Positions 19,332 through 28,498 are shown, numbered from the stretch's first letter. The stretch: DNA of 64,000 bases from Oceaniferula marina (GCF_013391475.1 NZ_JACBAZ010000001.1:950377-1014376); one strand, 5' to 3'. Notes: generated by a model not told the origin, from the letters alone. A program made the numbers and translations.

Positions 19332-19868
19332 ATGAATTCATCATCCGTCAAAACTCTCGCCGAGGGAAGCTACCTCGGACTCTACTCCCGAGACACATGG
19401 GAGTTCGCAGCACGCCCGAACTCCACCGGAGTCGTCGGCATCCTCCCCATCACCGATGACCGCCAATTGGTCCTGGTCGAACAATACCGCTTCCCCATGG
19501 ACGCAACCGTAATCGAAATCCCGGCAGGTCTCGTTGGCGATGAACCTGAATTTGTGGATGAATCCCTAGCCGAAACCGCAGGCCGTGAACTGCTTGAGGA
19601 AACCGGATACCGCGCAGGAAGCGTCACCCACCTGCTCAGTTCCCCCACCTCAGCAGGAATGACCTCGGAAACCACCCACTTCTATGCCGCCACCCAACTG
19701 GTTCGCGAACATAGCGGCGGCGGAACCGAACACGAAGACATCACGGTTCACCACGTCCCCTTTGACCAGATCAGCAACTGGTTGGCGGAACAAGAGGCCT
19801 CGGACATGCTTATCGATTTCAAAATTCACGCCTGCATCTGCCTCGCCCAACAAAAGGGAATCCTGTAA
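19332..19868 (+). CDS. Nudix hydrolase, ADP-ribose pyrophosphatase-like
   Basis: A 178-residue Nudix protein. The ATG at 19332 (MNSSSVKTLAEGSYLGLYSRDTW) is preferred; an upstream ATG at 19275 adds a proline-rich leader without homology. The Nudix box begins in IPAGLVGDEP and ends ESLAETAGRELLEETGY, with two extra residues between the first glycine and the first glutamate. The VEQYRFPMDATVIEIPAG segment is typical of ADP-sugar pyrophosphatases, which clean up ADP-ribose and related compounds. It sits between gpsA and tcdA with short gaps, so it probably belongs to the same plus-strand transcription unit. The exact substrate is not visible. Confidence 0.85.
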   Translation: MNSSSVKTLAEGSYLGLYSRDTWEFAARPNSTGVVGILPITDDRQLVLVEQYRFPMDATVIEIPAGLVGDEPEFVDESLAETAGRELLEETGYRAGSVTHLLSSPTSAGMTSETTHFYAATQLVREHSGGGTEHEDITVHHVPFDQISNWLAEQEASDMLIDFKIHACICLAQQKGIL

Positions 19869-19891
19869 GCAGTCGCTCCACCCCATCAAGC

Positions 19892-20704
19892 ATGAACTCC
19901 CAGTCATCACCCCGGTTCGGCGGTATTGCCCGACTCTACGGAGAACCCGCCCTCGAGCAATTTCAACAAGCCCGTGTCTGCGTCGTCGGCATCGGAGGAG
20001 TCGGGTCGTGGTCCGTCGAATCTCTGGCTCGCTCAGGAGTTGGCCACATCACCATGATCGATCTCGACGAGATCTGCATCACCAATATCAACCGCCAACT
20101 CCACGCCATGGATGGCGAAATCGGCCGACAAAAAACAGCCGCCATGGCCAAACGCGTCGAGGCGATCAACCCCGACTGTCAAATCCACTGTCTGGAAACT
20201 TTCTTCAGCGAACGTAATGCCGATGAAATCCTCGACAGTGGATTCGATTTCGTCATCGACGCCATCGACCACGTGCGGGCAAAATGCCTCCTGCTCGCGG
20301 GGTGCCACCAGCGCCAGATTCCAGTCGTCGCTTGCGGAGGCGCCGGAGGGCTGACCGACCCCACCCAAATCAAAATCGACGATCTCTCTCGCTCCTACAA
20401 CGACGCCCTGCTCAATCAGGTGCGCAAAAACCTGCGCAGCAATTACGGATTCCCGGCCGGTGGAGATCCCCAAAAAAAGATCAAAGCCAAAAAGTTTGGT
20501 ATCCCCTGCGTTTTTTCTCCCGAATCCCCGGTCTTTCCCCAGTGTGACGGCAGCGTGTCCATCAATCGTCCAAGCTCAGGGGAAAAACAAGGAAACCGAC
20601 TCAACTGCGCCTCCGGCTTTGGCAGCATCACCCACATGACTGCCACCGTCGGGCTGTTTGCGACCTCACAATGCCTGAAAACCCTGGCTACACCCAAGGC
20701 ATAA
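19892..20704 (+). CDS. tcdA: tRNA threonylcarbamoyladenosine dehydratase TcdA
   Basis: This E1-like enzyme uses ATP to dehydrate t6A37 in tRNA to the cyclic form ct6A. The 270-residue protein has the nucleotide loop GIGGVG (residues 33-38), DLDEICITNINRQ, the QKTAAMAKR segment and VIDAIDHVRAK; together these place it in the TcdA (CsdL/YgdL) subfamily and not among the ThiF or MoeB sulfur carriers. The conserved FSPESP segment near 210 is also present. It starts 23 bp after the Nudix gene. Together with sua5 on the other side of plsY-gpsA it covers the first and last steps of the ct6A pathway. Confidence 0.93.
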   Translation: MNSQSSPRFGGIARLYGEPALEQFQQARVCVVGIGGVGSWSVESLARSGVGHITMIDLDEICITNINRQLHAMDGEIGRQKTAAMAKRVEAINPDCQIHCLETFFSERNADEILDSGFDFVIDAIDHVRAKCLLLAGCHQRQIPVVACGGAGGLTDPTQIKIDDLSRSYNDALLNQVRKNLRSNYGFPAGGDPQKKIKAKKFGIPCVFSPESPVFPQCDGSVSINRPSSGEKQGNRLNCASGFGSITHMTATVGLFATSQCLKTLATPKA

Positions 20705-20741
20705 TCGCCAGCGGGGCAAACTCGACCTTTAAGGCGAAACA

Positions 20742-20757
20742 TGGCATAAAATCTGCT
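20742..20757 (+). promoter_or_regulatory. Candidate sigma-54 (-24/-12) promoter upstream of rpoN
   Basis: The sequence TGGCATAAAATCTGCT has GG and GC separated by exactly 10 bases, as in the consensus TGGCAY-R-N4-TTGCW, with one mismatch (C for T before TGC). A start point expected near 20768 would leave a leader of about 70 bases before the rpoN ATG at 20837. It was found by eye only. Confidence 0.4.
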
Positions 20758-20836
20758 ACATGGTGATTGCCAAGAGCTCTCGCCCTCCCTAGATTGCCTT
20801 TGTTCTCGCAGCAGCAACGAGAGCCAACCACCCGCA

Positions 20837-22249
20837 ATGGCAAGTTCAGGAATCCAGCATGGCATGCAGCAAGGCATGTCCCAACAGCAAACTTTGTCGC
20901 CCCAGATGCGGCAAAGCCTGGAGATCCTACAAGCGAATACACTGGAGCTGAGCCAACTACTGCATCAGGTTGCTGAGATGAACCCCACCCTGGAAATTCA
21001 GGAAGACTCGGAGCACCTCGAGGAAATCACTCCGCCGGATGCCGAACACGATTACGAGAACCTTTCCGAATTTGATGATACCTGGCGCGAAGAACAAATC
21101 CTCACCCACGGCACCCATCAAGCCAGCGCCGACGACGAAGAACGCCGGGAGTTTCTCTACAACTCGATTGTTGCCCCCCTGACCCTGCAACAACACCTTT
21201 TAGACCAACTCAACCGGGCTGGAGTAGGAGAAGAAAAACAGGCCGCCGCCGAATACCTGATCGGCTGCATCAACGACCGAGGGTTTCTGGATGATCCCCT
21301 CGAAACCCTGGCCCCCTTATCCACGTTCACGCTGAAAGAGCTACGCTCTGCCCAAAGCCTGCTTCAAGGCTTTGACCCTGCGGGTGTGGCTGTGGAAAAC
21401 CTGACCGAATCCCTCCTACTCCAACTGCAACTCCTCGGCCGGGGAGGCTCCTTGGAAAGCCGCATCGTCGACCAGTATCTCAACAAACTCGCGCGGCGCA
21501 AATTGGGCGACATCGCCCGGGAACTCGGGGTCTCTCAGGAAGCCGTTATCCGGGCAGCAGAACGCATCGCCTTACTCAACCCCGACCCCGGTGCCGCCTT
21601 CGATGCCACCTCCAACCCACATGTCACTCCCGACCTGGAACTCAAGCAAGACAGCGATGGCCACTTCTACGCACAACTCACCGGGGACCACTTGCCAAAA
21701 CTCAGCATCAGCAATCACTACAAAGACCTTCTCGCCAAGCTCAACAGCGACCCGAAGGCCCGCAAGTACCTCCGCGATCATATCCACGAAGGACGCCAGA
21801 TCATTAGCGCAGTTAGCCAGCGCCAGGAAACCCTACTCAAAATTGGTACGGAAATCATCAAGCGCCAAACAGACTTCCTTGCCCACGGCCGAAGTAAACT
21901 TCGCCCGATGACGATGCACGACATTGCAGAAAGCATCGGCGTGCATGCCGCTACCATCTCCCGGGCCGTCGCAGGCAAGTATATCCTTACCCCCCATGGT
22001 TTGATTGAACTGCGCTCATTTTTCACCTCCGGCTACACCACTCAGGAGGGACAGGAAATCTCCAACACCGGAGTGAGAGAAGCCATCCAACAACTCGTCA
22101 CCAACGAAGACCCAGCCAAACCGATGTCGGACACAGCGGTCGAAAAACATCTTCACAGCAAAGGCATCAAAGTCGCCCGCAGAACCATCGCCAAGTACCG
22201 CGACCAGCTGGGGATTCTACCGTCGCACCTGCGCAAACGGCATAGTTAG
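20837..22249 (+). CDS. rpoN: RNA polymerase sigma-54 factor
   Basis: A 470-residue alternative sigma factor that needs bacterial enhancer-binding proteins to start transcription. Region I is the Gln/Leu-rich N-terminus (GMQQGMSQQQTLSPQMRQSL, LLHQVAEMNPTLEI). An acidic region II spans about residues 50-90. The core-binding domain and HTH (MTMHDIAESIGVHAATISRAVAGKYI) lead to the RpoN box ARRTIAKYRDQLGI near residue 450, then a short basic tail. The gene is preceded by a candidate -24/-12 element at 20742. No enhancer-binding activator was recognised in the window, so its targets are unknown. Confidence 0.96.
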   Translation: MASSGIQHGMQQGMSQQQTLSPQMRQSLEILQANTLELSQLLHQVAEMNPTLEIQEDSEHLEEITPPDAEHDYENLSEFDDTWREEQILTHGTHQASADDEERREFLYNSIVAPLTLQQHLLDQLNRAGVGEEKQAAAEYLIGCINDRGFLDDPLETLAPLSTFTLKELRSAQSLLQGFDPAGVAVENLTESLLLQLQLLGRGGSLESRIVDQYLNKLARRKLGDIARELGVSQEAVIRAAERIALLNPDPGAAFDATSNPHVTPDLELKQDSDGHFYAQLTGDHLPKLSISNHYKDLLAKLNSDPKARKYLRDHIHEGRQIISAVSQRQETLLKIGTEIIKRQTDFLAHGRSKLRPMTMHDIAESIGVHAATISRAVAGKYILTPHGLIELRSFFTSGYTTQEGQEISNTGVREAIQQLVTNEDPAKPMSDTAVEKHLHSKGIKVARRTIAKYRDQLGILPSHLRKRHS

Positions 22250-22256
22250 ACCTACA

Positions 22257-25200
22257 TTACTCAATCACCACCCGGAAACCGACGTTGTATACTTTCTGAT
22301 AGTCTGGATAGGCCAAGCGGAAACTGGACGTTGCACGGTGTGGTCGATCCCTCCAGGAACCACCACGCACAACACGCAAGGGTCCCTTATCCGCATCGCC
22401 TCCTTTACCCGCAATCAATGGATACGGCTGGTAAACCGAACGCGTCCACTCAGCTACATTGCCATGCATATCGTAGAGTCCCCACGGGTTCGCTTGATAC
22501 TGCTTTGGCTCCCTGGCAAGAAACCCTCCGTCGTCGATTTCAGCCACATAAGGGACATGGGCTTCATAACGATTGGGATTAGGCATAATCACCGTTTCAA
22601 AATACCGGTATTTTCCTTTCGCGGTATCATCAACGTAGTCTTCAAGACTCTTGTCCGCCAAGTTCGCAAAAGTTGAAAAGTCTGCTCCGGTATCCCCATA
22701 GGAAAACGGTGTCCCCTGGCCGGCCCGGCATGCCCATTCCCACTGAACTTCGCTGGGAAGCTTGACTTGTTTTCCTGTTTTCTTCGCCAACCAATCACAG
22801 AACTCCATCGCTTGCTTCCAACTCACCCTGACGGCAGGCAAGGCATCACCATTGACATCATAACAAGGCTGACCGAACTGATATCCATGACGGTCTTCAG
22901 CCCGACTATGATGAGCGTCGTCGAACTGCCGCATCTGGGCATTAGTGATCTCAGCCTCGGCCATCCAAAACCCTCGCTTGATCTCCTGTTTATGCATGGG
23001 TAGTTCATCCATCCCACCGGCGGCCGACCCCATGGTGTAATGCCCGGCCGGAATGTAGACCAATCGAATCGACTGCCCACCTCCAAGATCCAGAGTGATC
23101 GGCTGTTTTTGTTCTTTGCCGACCTGACTCGCAAATTCGAGAGTGCCCGCCATTCGCAAATCCCTCACTTTTTTCTGGTCGGGAACCACACGCTTCGGCA
23201 CATCCTTCGGCATGGTGGGATTGGTATGACCGAAGGGTTTGCGGTACTTGGAATATTTCTCGGCCAACTCATTGGAACGCTTCATGCCGACCTCGACAGC
23301 CTTCGCTACAGGCAGCCCCTTCACAACATCCATCCGGTTGCCATGGTAGGGGGTATTGAGATCAATCCACTGATAGATTGTCCGCCACTCCTTCTCACTC
23401 AAACTCACTCCATGATGCCCCTTTTTCAACATTTGCACCAACTCCGTGCTATCCGCACTGAACTCCTTTGCCGTCAGCAGCGCCATATCACTTTCAATCC
23501 CCGGCCCCCGGGCCATCCGGAACAATTGAAAATAACCCTCGGAAAAACGTCCACCATAGCTAGGGTGAGCCGACCCGGAATAGCGAACCCGCCAATCCTT
23601 GAGTAGATCCGCTCCCAGATAAGGAATTGCCTTCTTTTGATAGTCATGACGCTGGGTCACATAACGACCATCAGCAGGTTGACCATCGTGGCACCCCATG
23701 CAGTGCCGGTCCACAATCGGCTGCACCTTGGCCGGATAACTAAAGTTTTCCACTTTTGCTAACCAGGCATCCAATGCCAGAGGATCGGACTTCGAAGCTT
23801 CCGTCATCTTAGGCAACGGACTCTCGTGAGAGCTCTCATGGCATCCGACACAGGACACCCTCTCACCCGGCTGACCGATAAACCACGAACGCATCAACTG
23901 CAACGCCTGGCCATCCTTATCCAAGGGCAAGAGAAAGATCGGCGTATTCGCGGGGATCGTAAAATGCACCGACCCGTCCGCATTCACAGGAACGGTTCCC
24001 AGAACCTTTTTGATATCCCAGGGGCCGTCCATCCCCAAGGTGCCCAACAAGCCACCGCTTCCCTTACCCGGATAAGGTGAACTCGGAGAAAACTCATAAG
24101 AACAAACCTGAAGCTCTTTAACCTCTCCACGAGGAACCCCCTTCAAACCCGGCCCGTGATAGATATCCTGAATATAAACGCTGGCGGTGTTTTTACTCTC
24201 ATTCACACGCTCAGCAAGCACCGGCGGCGTAGGTGACTTTTTCAGAGGAATCGGCTCAAAAAAACCATAGCCCTCTTGTTCCATCAGTAAGGTCCGGTTG
24301 TCAAAAATATCGACCAGGTAAATCCCCCACAAGGCCTCGGGTGAGGGCTTCATCGATACCAGAAAATACTTACCCGCACCCTTGTTACTTCCCGATTGAG
24401 CCAATGGATAGGGTTGGGTGATTTGCGGCCATATCCCGTCAGCCAGTCGATCCCGAATAATTGGTTCCACTTTTTTGCCATAGCCGGGGACCTCCTGCAC
24501 AACGCCATCCGCCTCATGCTCTCCCAAGTTCGGATCCACAATCAACATTCTACCGGTCCGGGAGTTACCATGGTGACCTGTCGCAATACCGACCACCTTG
24601 CTCGCATGCCCAGGAATCGGGCGCGCGTAAAAAAAGGATGTTGGAAAATAGGAATTGGTGAACAGATAGGACTTCTGGCTCGTTCCATCCGGGTTCATGC
24701 TCATCAAAATCCTGGAATTGGAATGCGGAAGGTCACTGTATTCCCACCGCAGATAGAGCACCCGACCATCGTTGTGAACCGTAGGGCACCATGAACTGTC
24801 CTGGTCAAAGGAAAGCTGCCGAATCTTCCCCTGCTCCGGAGACAGCCGGTAAATGCTCGACATCCTCGGTTTACCATCGATGCACGGCATCCCACAAAAC
24901 GAAGCCGTTGAAGTGAAGATGATATCCCCGTCCGGCAAGTAACAGGAATCAAAATGATCCACATCCTTGCCATCCGCATCAGGCGTCAATTGGCTCAGAC
25001 CTTTCCCATCGACCCCCACTTCATAGAGACGAAACGCACCACTGGCATTCACCGAAGAAAACATAATTTTGTCCGCATCAAAATGCAGATCCAGATCACT
25101 GATCAAGCGATTTTTGTCATGCTGATAGACCATACGGTAAGAACGATCACCATCGATTTTACGAACCCCTTCTAAGACCCCAATCTCACTAGGCAGGTTC

Positions 25201-25646
25201 TTTTTGGCATTCCACATCGAAGAGAAATTTCCTGCGGTCATGCCAATACCCGCCCCCATCGACGTCCTGTCTCGCGGAGTCGGCAGACTCCGGCGAACCA
25301 ACAACACATTCTCAAAATCAAGTGCCGGGTTACTCAACAAAGCCCTTCGTTGCAACAACGCCAGAGACTTCTTTCCCTCCTCTGTCTTCCCGATGCTTCG
25401 CACCGCACTCAACTGCGCGAGATATTTCTCACCATCATAGACGTTTCCATGCTCGGCCTCCATATCCTCAATCGCACGCTGCAGAGACAGCAACTGCTCA
25501 TCCCAAGTCTGAACCTTGATCACCTCCTTAAACGGCACCGATGTCCGGACCCGAGGCAAGGGCTTGGTTTTTTCAGACTCCGCAGCATCCAGCCCCCCCA
25601 AGCCAGGCACGCACAACACGCCACACACAAGTGTCAAAGCCTTCAT
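22257..25646 (-). CDS. Hydrazine-synthase-alpha-like propeller dihaem protein fused to a formylglycine-generating-enzyme-like domain
   Basis: The ATG at 25646 gives a signal peptide (MKALTLVCGVLCVPGLGGLDA); the frame opens further up but without a leader. The 1129-residue protein has a beta-propeller-type middle part (YLPDGDIIFTSTASFCGMPC, WCPTVHNDGRVLYLRWEYSD) of the kind annotated as hydrazine synthase alpha middle domain. It carries two haem c motifs, CVGCH at 599-603 and CMGCH at 649-653. Its last 250 residues form a SUMF1/FGE-sulfatase domain (IPAGHYTMGSA, LPSEVQWEWACRAG, GLYDMHGNVAEWTRS, RVVRGGSWRDRP). The FGE active-site cysteines normally near the RGGSW segment are absent, so true formylglycine formation is unlikely. 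Proteins of this build occur widely outside anammox bacteria and their role is not known. The gene converges on rpoN with 7 bp between the stops. Confidence 0.85.
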   Translation of the reverse strand: MKALTLVCGVLCVPGLGGLDAAESEKTKPLPRVRTSVPFKEVIKVQTWDEQLLSLQRAIEDMEAEHGNVYDGEKYLAQLSAVRSIGKTEEGKKSLALLQRRALLSNPALDFENVLLVRRSLPTPRDRTSMGAGIGMTAGNFSSMWNAKKNLPSEIGVLEGVRKIDGDRSYRMVYQHDKNRLISDLDLHFDADKIMFSSVNASGAFRLYEVGVDGKGLSQLTPDADGKDVDHFDSCYLPDGDIIFTSTASFCGMPCIDGKPRMSSIYRLSPEQGKIRQLSFDQDSSWCPTVHNDGRVLYLRWEYSDLPHSNSRILMSMNPDGTSQKSYLFTNSYFPTSFFYARPIPGHASKVVGIATGHHGNSRTGRMLIVDPNLGEHEADGVVQEVPGYGKKVEPIIRDRLADGIWPQITQPYPLAQSGSNKGAGKYFLVSMKPSPEALWGIYLVDIFDNRTLLMEQEGYGFFEPIPLKKSPTPPVLAERVNESKNTASVYIQDIYHGPGLKGVPRGEVKELQVCSYEFSPSSPYPGKGSGGLLGTLGMDGPWDIKKVLGTVPVNADGSVHFTIPANTPIFLLPLDKDGQALQLMRSWFIGQPGERVSCVGCHESSHESPLPKMTEASKSDPLALDAWLAKVENFSYPAKVQPIVDRHCMGCHDGQPADGRYVTQRHDYQKKAIPYLGADLLKDWRVRYSGSAHPSYGGRFSEGYFQLFRMARGPGIESDMALLTAKEFSADSTELVQMLKKGHHGVSLSEKEWRTIYQWIDLNTPYHGNRMDVVKGLPVAKAVEVGMKRSNELAEKYSKYRKPFGHTNPTMPKDVPKRVVPDQKKVRDLRMAGTLEFASQVGKEQKQPITLDLGGGQSIRLVYIPAGHYTMGSAAGGMDELPMHKQEIKRGFWMAEAEITNAQMRQFDDAHHSRAEDRHGYQFGQPCYDVNGDALPAVRVSWKQAMEFCDWLAKKTGKQVKLPSEVQWEWACRAGQGTPFSYGDTGADFSTFANLADKSLEDYVDDTAKGKYRYFETVIMPNPNRYEAHVPYVAEIDDGGFLAREPKQYQANPWGLYDMHGNVAEWTRSVYQPYPLIAGKGGDADKGPLRVVRGGSWRDRPHRATSSFRLAYPDYQKVYNVGFRVVIE

Positions 25647-25857
25647 GTCAAACAGACTTTCCCTAATCACAGGTAAATCAAGCATCATATTGACCTATAA
25701 TACAGGTTGAGGAGGTGAGACTTTTCATCAAAATGACGCTTTATAACATCCCGCAAACAATCTTATGACAGTCTGATTCACCATCAGCTTAAGATCCACC
25801 TTGCCTAAATATCCCAGACGTTTAGTATTCTACTCAGTCGTGTTCACTTCCCGCTCC

Positions 25858-26643
25858 ATGGTACTGCTGCTCATCATCTGCTGCAGTTTTTCTTCTTGCT
25901 CCTTCCGGCCCGCCATTGATTCCACCACGGGTGAAGTCACCTCCCGCGCAGCAAGCTCGGTGATCCGGACCCATGGTGACTGGCAATTCAACCGGATTAA
26001 GAAACGCAAAAAAATCAGCCATGACCCTCGCTACACCGAACCAGTCGAGCGTGTCGCCAAGCGTTTAAAACAAGTCATCGACATGCCTGACGCCGAATGG
26101 GAGTTTGTCATTTTCGAAGACCGCTCGGCCAACGCCTTCGCCCTGTCGGGAGGAAAAGTGGGCATCAATACGGGCCTGTTTAAAATCGTGGATAACGACG
26201 CCCTTCTGGCGGCCGTCCTCGGCCATGAGATCTCCCATGCAACGGCCAACCACTCCGAACTCAGAATGTACCGCACGCTGGGAGCCATTGCCCTCGGCGC
26301 CGCTCTCTACGCGGTGCTCGAAAACAACGACGTCGAAAACCCGGGCTACGCCGTCACGGGGTATGCCCTCGCTACCTATTTAATCGACACCCTGCCGTTC
26401 TCCAGAAAACAAGAATACGAAAGCGACAAAATCGGAGCCATCTACATGGCCAAAGCGGGTTACGACCCACGACAAGCCGTGGAACTCTGGAAAAAACTCG
26501 ACGCATACCACAGTCAGAAAAACAAGACACCTCAACCGGAATACCTCCGCACTCACCCGCTGGACCAATCCCGCATCCGGGCACTCGAGGAATTCATGCC
26601 CGTAGCCATGCAACACTACAAACGAGCCAAACCAGCACCCTGA
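25858..26643 (+). CDS. M48-family zinc metalloprotease, lipoprotein
   Basis: A 261-residue peptidase with the zinc motif HEISH at 123-127 and a third-ligand region SRKQEYESDKIGAIYMAKAGYDPR typical of the BepA/LoiP (M48B/C) branch, which acts on outer-membrane proteins in the periplasm. The start at 25858 gives a short hydrophobic leader ending in a plausible lipobox (CSFSSC), so it is probably an envelope lipoprotein; a TTG-started upstream extension lacks such features. A conserved domain of unknown inhibitor or TPR type was not found. The gene is alone. Confidence 0.88.
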   Translation: MVLLLIICCSFSSCSFRPAIDSTTGEVTSRAASSVIRTHGDWQFNRIKKRKKISHDPRYTEPVERVAKRLKQVIDMPDAEWEFVIFEDRSANAFALSGGKVGINTGLFKIVDNDALLAAVLGHEISHATANHSELRMYRTLGAIALGAALYAVLENNDVENPGYAVTGYALATYLIDTLPFSRKQEYESDKIGAIYMAKAGYDPRQAVELWKKLDAYHSQKNKTPQPEYLRTHPLDQSRIRALEEFMPVAMQHYKRAKPAP

Positions 26644-26731
26644 GCCAACGCATGAATCCGAGCCCAAGGCATAAGCCTCAGGAATAAATTCGACGCAAAA
26701 GCACTCTCACCTGAGTAATCCCCACAAAACC

Positions 26732-27394
26732 ATGCAACGATTCATCACCTTCACCTTGCCTCTCGCACTGATCGGCGGCATTCTCGTTTTCCTCGTCGGA
26801 AGCCAAGCCACCTGCTCCCAAGAATCCATGCAAGACAAACAACCCGCCACCCTACCCGCCACCCTACCCGCCGTCCCCGAAGGATACGAAACCGCCACCT
26901 TCGCCGCCGGTTGTTACTGGTGCGTAGAGGCCGTATACCAACGGCTCGACGGAGTCCACGCCGCGACCTCGGGCTTCATCGGAGGTCACGTCGAAAACCC
27001 GGGCTACGAAGCCGTCTGCAACGGTACCACCGGACACGCCGAAGCCGTGCAACTCATCTACAATCCGAAAAAAATCTCCTACGCCACCCTACTCGACTGG
27101 TTCTGGCGCTTACACGACCCCACCCAACTCAACCGCCAGGGGGCCGACGTCGGGACCCAGTACCGCTCCGCCATTTTCTACCATAACGAAAGCCAGAAAA
27201 AAGAAGCTGCCGCCTCACGCGACAAAGCCCAGGAAAGTTTCGCCAAACCCATCGTCACCGAAATCACCAAAGCGGGAACTTTCTACACGGCGAAGGTCTC
27301 CCACCAAGATTATTACAAAATCAACGGCAACAAAAACCCCTACTGCAAAGCCGTCATCGCACCCAAACTCAAAAAACTCAAATTGGACCGCTAA
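26732..27394 (+). CDS. msrA: Peptide-methionine (S)-S-oxide reductase MsrA, exported
   Basis: It repairs oxidised methionine in proteins. The catalytic motif GCYWC is at residues 60-64 (Cys61), followed by EAVYQRLDGVHAATSGFIGG. The family segments YEAVCNGTTGHAEAV, TQYRSAIFYHNESQK and the C-terminal HQDYY are present. An N-terminal hydrophobic segment (residues 5-27) and an unusual repeated linker (LPATLPA, from a duplicated 12-bp CCACCCTACCCG stretch) indicate export to the periplasm. Most MsrA are cytoplasmic, so this form probably protects envelope proteins. It needs an envelope thiol donor, which was not identified here. Confidence 0.95.
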   Translation: MQRFITFTLPLALIGGILVFLVGSQATCSQESMQDKQPATLPATLPAVPEGYETATFAAGCYWCVEAVYQRLDGVHAATSGFIGGHVENPGYEAVCNGTTGHAEAVQLIYNPKKISYATLLDWFWRLHDPTQLNRQGADVGTQYRSAIFYHNESQKKEAAASRDKAQESFAKPIVTEITKAGTFYTAKVSHQDYYKINGNKNPYCKAVIAPKLKKLKLDR

Positions 27395-27535
27395 TACCAG
27401 CTAATACCAGCGAACACCATTTGAGAGACTTGATTGTCGGAATGGCGGTGTTCATTTGACCCTGAGTTCAGGGCATGACCAGGGAATGACCAGGGAATGC
27501 TGCGAGCTACATGACTGAGGCATGCGTCCTCTCCC
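27392..27535. other. Intergenic stretch with short direct repeats
   Basis: AATACCAGC occurs twice just after the msrA stop, and GACCAGGGAAT twice near 27480. The repeats GAACACC and GGTGTTC (near 27412 and 27448) can pair over a 28-base loop containing ATT/AAT. No T-run follows, so a terminator role is only possible. Confidence 0.35.
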
Positions 27536-28033
27536 TTAATGCGCCTGCCAATCAAGCTCATGCCATAACATCGTTTCTCCTTCAAAAATGAAGCGACCAA
27601 AAAACTTCCGCCCCGCTAACATACCAGCCAGCCAGCACCGATCATCTTCCCACATTCGGTCGTAGGGAATCTGATCTAAATCCGTCCACAAAGGAATTGC
27701 CTCCTCGGTGGCCGTAGGCACCCCTTCGTATCTGGTCGCCATAAAGACATGGCAATGAATGTCCGGTATATCCGACATCGCAAAACACAACTCCCCCATC
27801 TTCACCGGATCGAGGGGCGTGATGTGCAACTCTTCCTGACACTCCCTGACAACACACTGCTCAGGCGTCTCCCCCGGGTCAATTTTACCGCCGGGACCAT
27901 TCACCTTCCCCTTACCAATCCCCCGAAGTTTTTCGATCAATAACACCTTACCTTCCTGAACCACAAACATCAGTGTGGCTGGCATTTCCCCATGCCAATG
28001 CTGCCAATCAACCTCCCTTATTGCCATGACCAT
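27536..28033 (-). CDS. MutT/MTH1-like Nudix hydrolase
   Basis: A 165-residue Nudix protein with a perfect Nudix box (GGKIDPGETPEQCVVRECQEELHI, residues about 48-71, G-x5-E-x7-REx2-EEL). The preceding KVLLIEKLRGIGKGKVNGPGGK and the C-terminal WFDPKDIPYDRMWEDDRCWLAG-like segment resemble 8-oxo-dGTP diphosphatases of the MTH1 type. It should clean oxidised nucleotides from the pool; the neighbouring msrA repairs oxidised methionine, although the two are convergent and not one operon. Start choice: two in-frame ATGs, 28033 and 28027, cannot be separated. Confidence 0.85.
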   Translation of the reverse strand: MVMAIREVDWQHWHGEMPATLMFVVQEGKVLLIEKLRGIGKGKVNGPGGKIDPGETPEQCVVRECQEELHITPLDPVKMGELCFAMSDIPDIHCHVFMATRYEGVPTATEEAIPLWTDLDQIPYDRMWEDDRCWLAGMLAGRKFFGRFIFEGETMLWHELDWQAH

Positions 28034-28466
28034 TTTCTAATCCATCCCCCGAAAATGAAAAGTAGAAAACCAAGTACTGACACGCGAAAACGCACAACAG
28101 CACAACACGCCGCAGAATAAACAAGACGATGGCTGCTGTGCTCAGGTATTCGAAATGCGTAGTTGTTGAGACCGTTACCGAGGGAGTTTCCTTGGAAGTC
28201 GGATTTTGCCCTAGTCCCAGCGCTGGAATGTATTCTTGAGGCAGACAAAGCCCCCCACGAATCAGCACAGCCCGACATTCCCGCCACTCAAATGCCATAG
28301 AATGGCCTCACTTGACATTCACGATTCACGTACAGCCTCAGGCTCTAATTTTAGGACATCCCTTAGGGCTCATGGCGAGGCCATGATACGGCTTGAGCAC
28401 TCTGGATCAGAACATCCGTATGCTCACGCCAAGATCCAAACAACTGTATTAGGAAAAACCCATTTA
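28034..28466. other. Largely unassigned intergenic stretch
   Basis: No recognisable gene was found here. A minus-strand open frame (28298-28008, 96 codons) begins MAFEWRECRAVLIRGG and has a hydrophobic C-terminal half; it overlaps the Nudix gene start and its codon use is unlike its neighbours, so I do not call it. ATGGCCTC at 28302 and GAGGCCAT at 28377 form an inverted repeat 75 bp apart whose meaning is unclear. Confidence 0.4.
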
Positions 28467-28498
28467 ATATTTGCCTATTTCGCTAAATGAACAAATAT
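28467..28498 (+). promoter_or_regulatory. ArsR operator palindrome
   Basis: Outer arms ATATTTG (28467-28473) and CAAATAT (28492-28498), plus inner arms ATTT (28477-28480) and AAAT (28485-28488), form one perfectly centred interrupted palindrome ending 5 bp before the arsR start codon. Its size and symmetry fit ArsR/SmtB family operators. It implies autorepression of the arsenic operon, released by arsenite. Confidence 0.75.

Noticed and set aside
22257-25646. Evidence for anaerobic ammonium oxidation
   Set aside because: Only a middle-domain similarity to hydrazine synthase alpha is seen; beta/gamma subunits and hydrazine dehydrogenase are absent.
28008-28298. Small minus-strand protein of 96 residues
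   Set aside because: It overlaps the start of the Nudix gene, has no ribosome binding site that I can see, and its codon use differs from neighbours.
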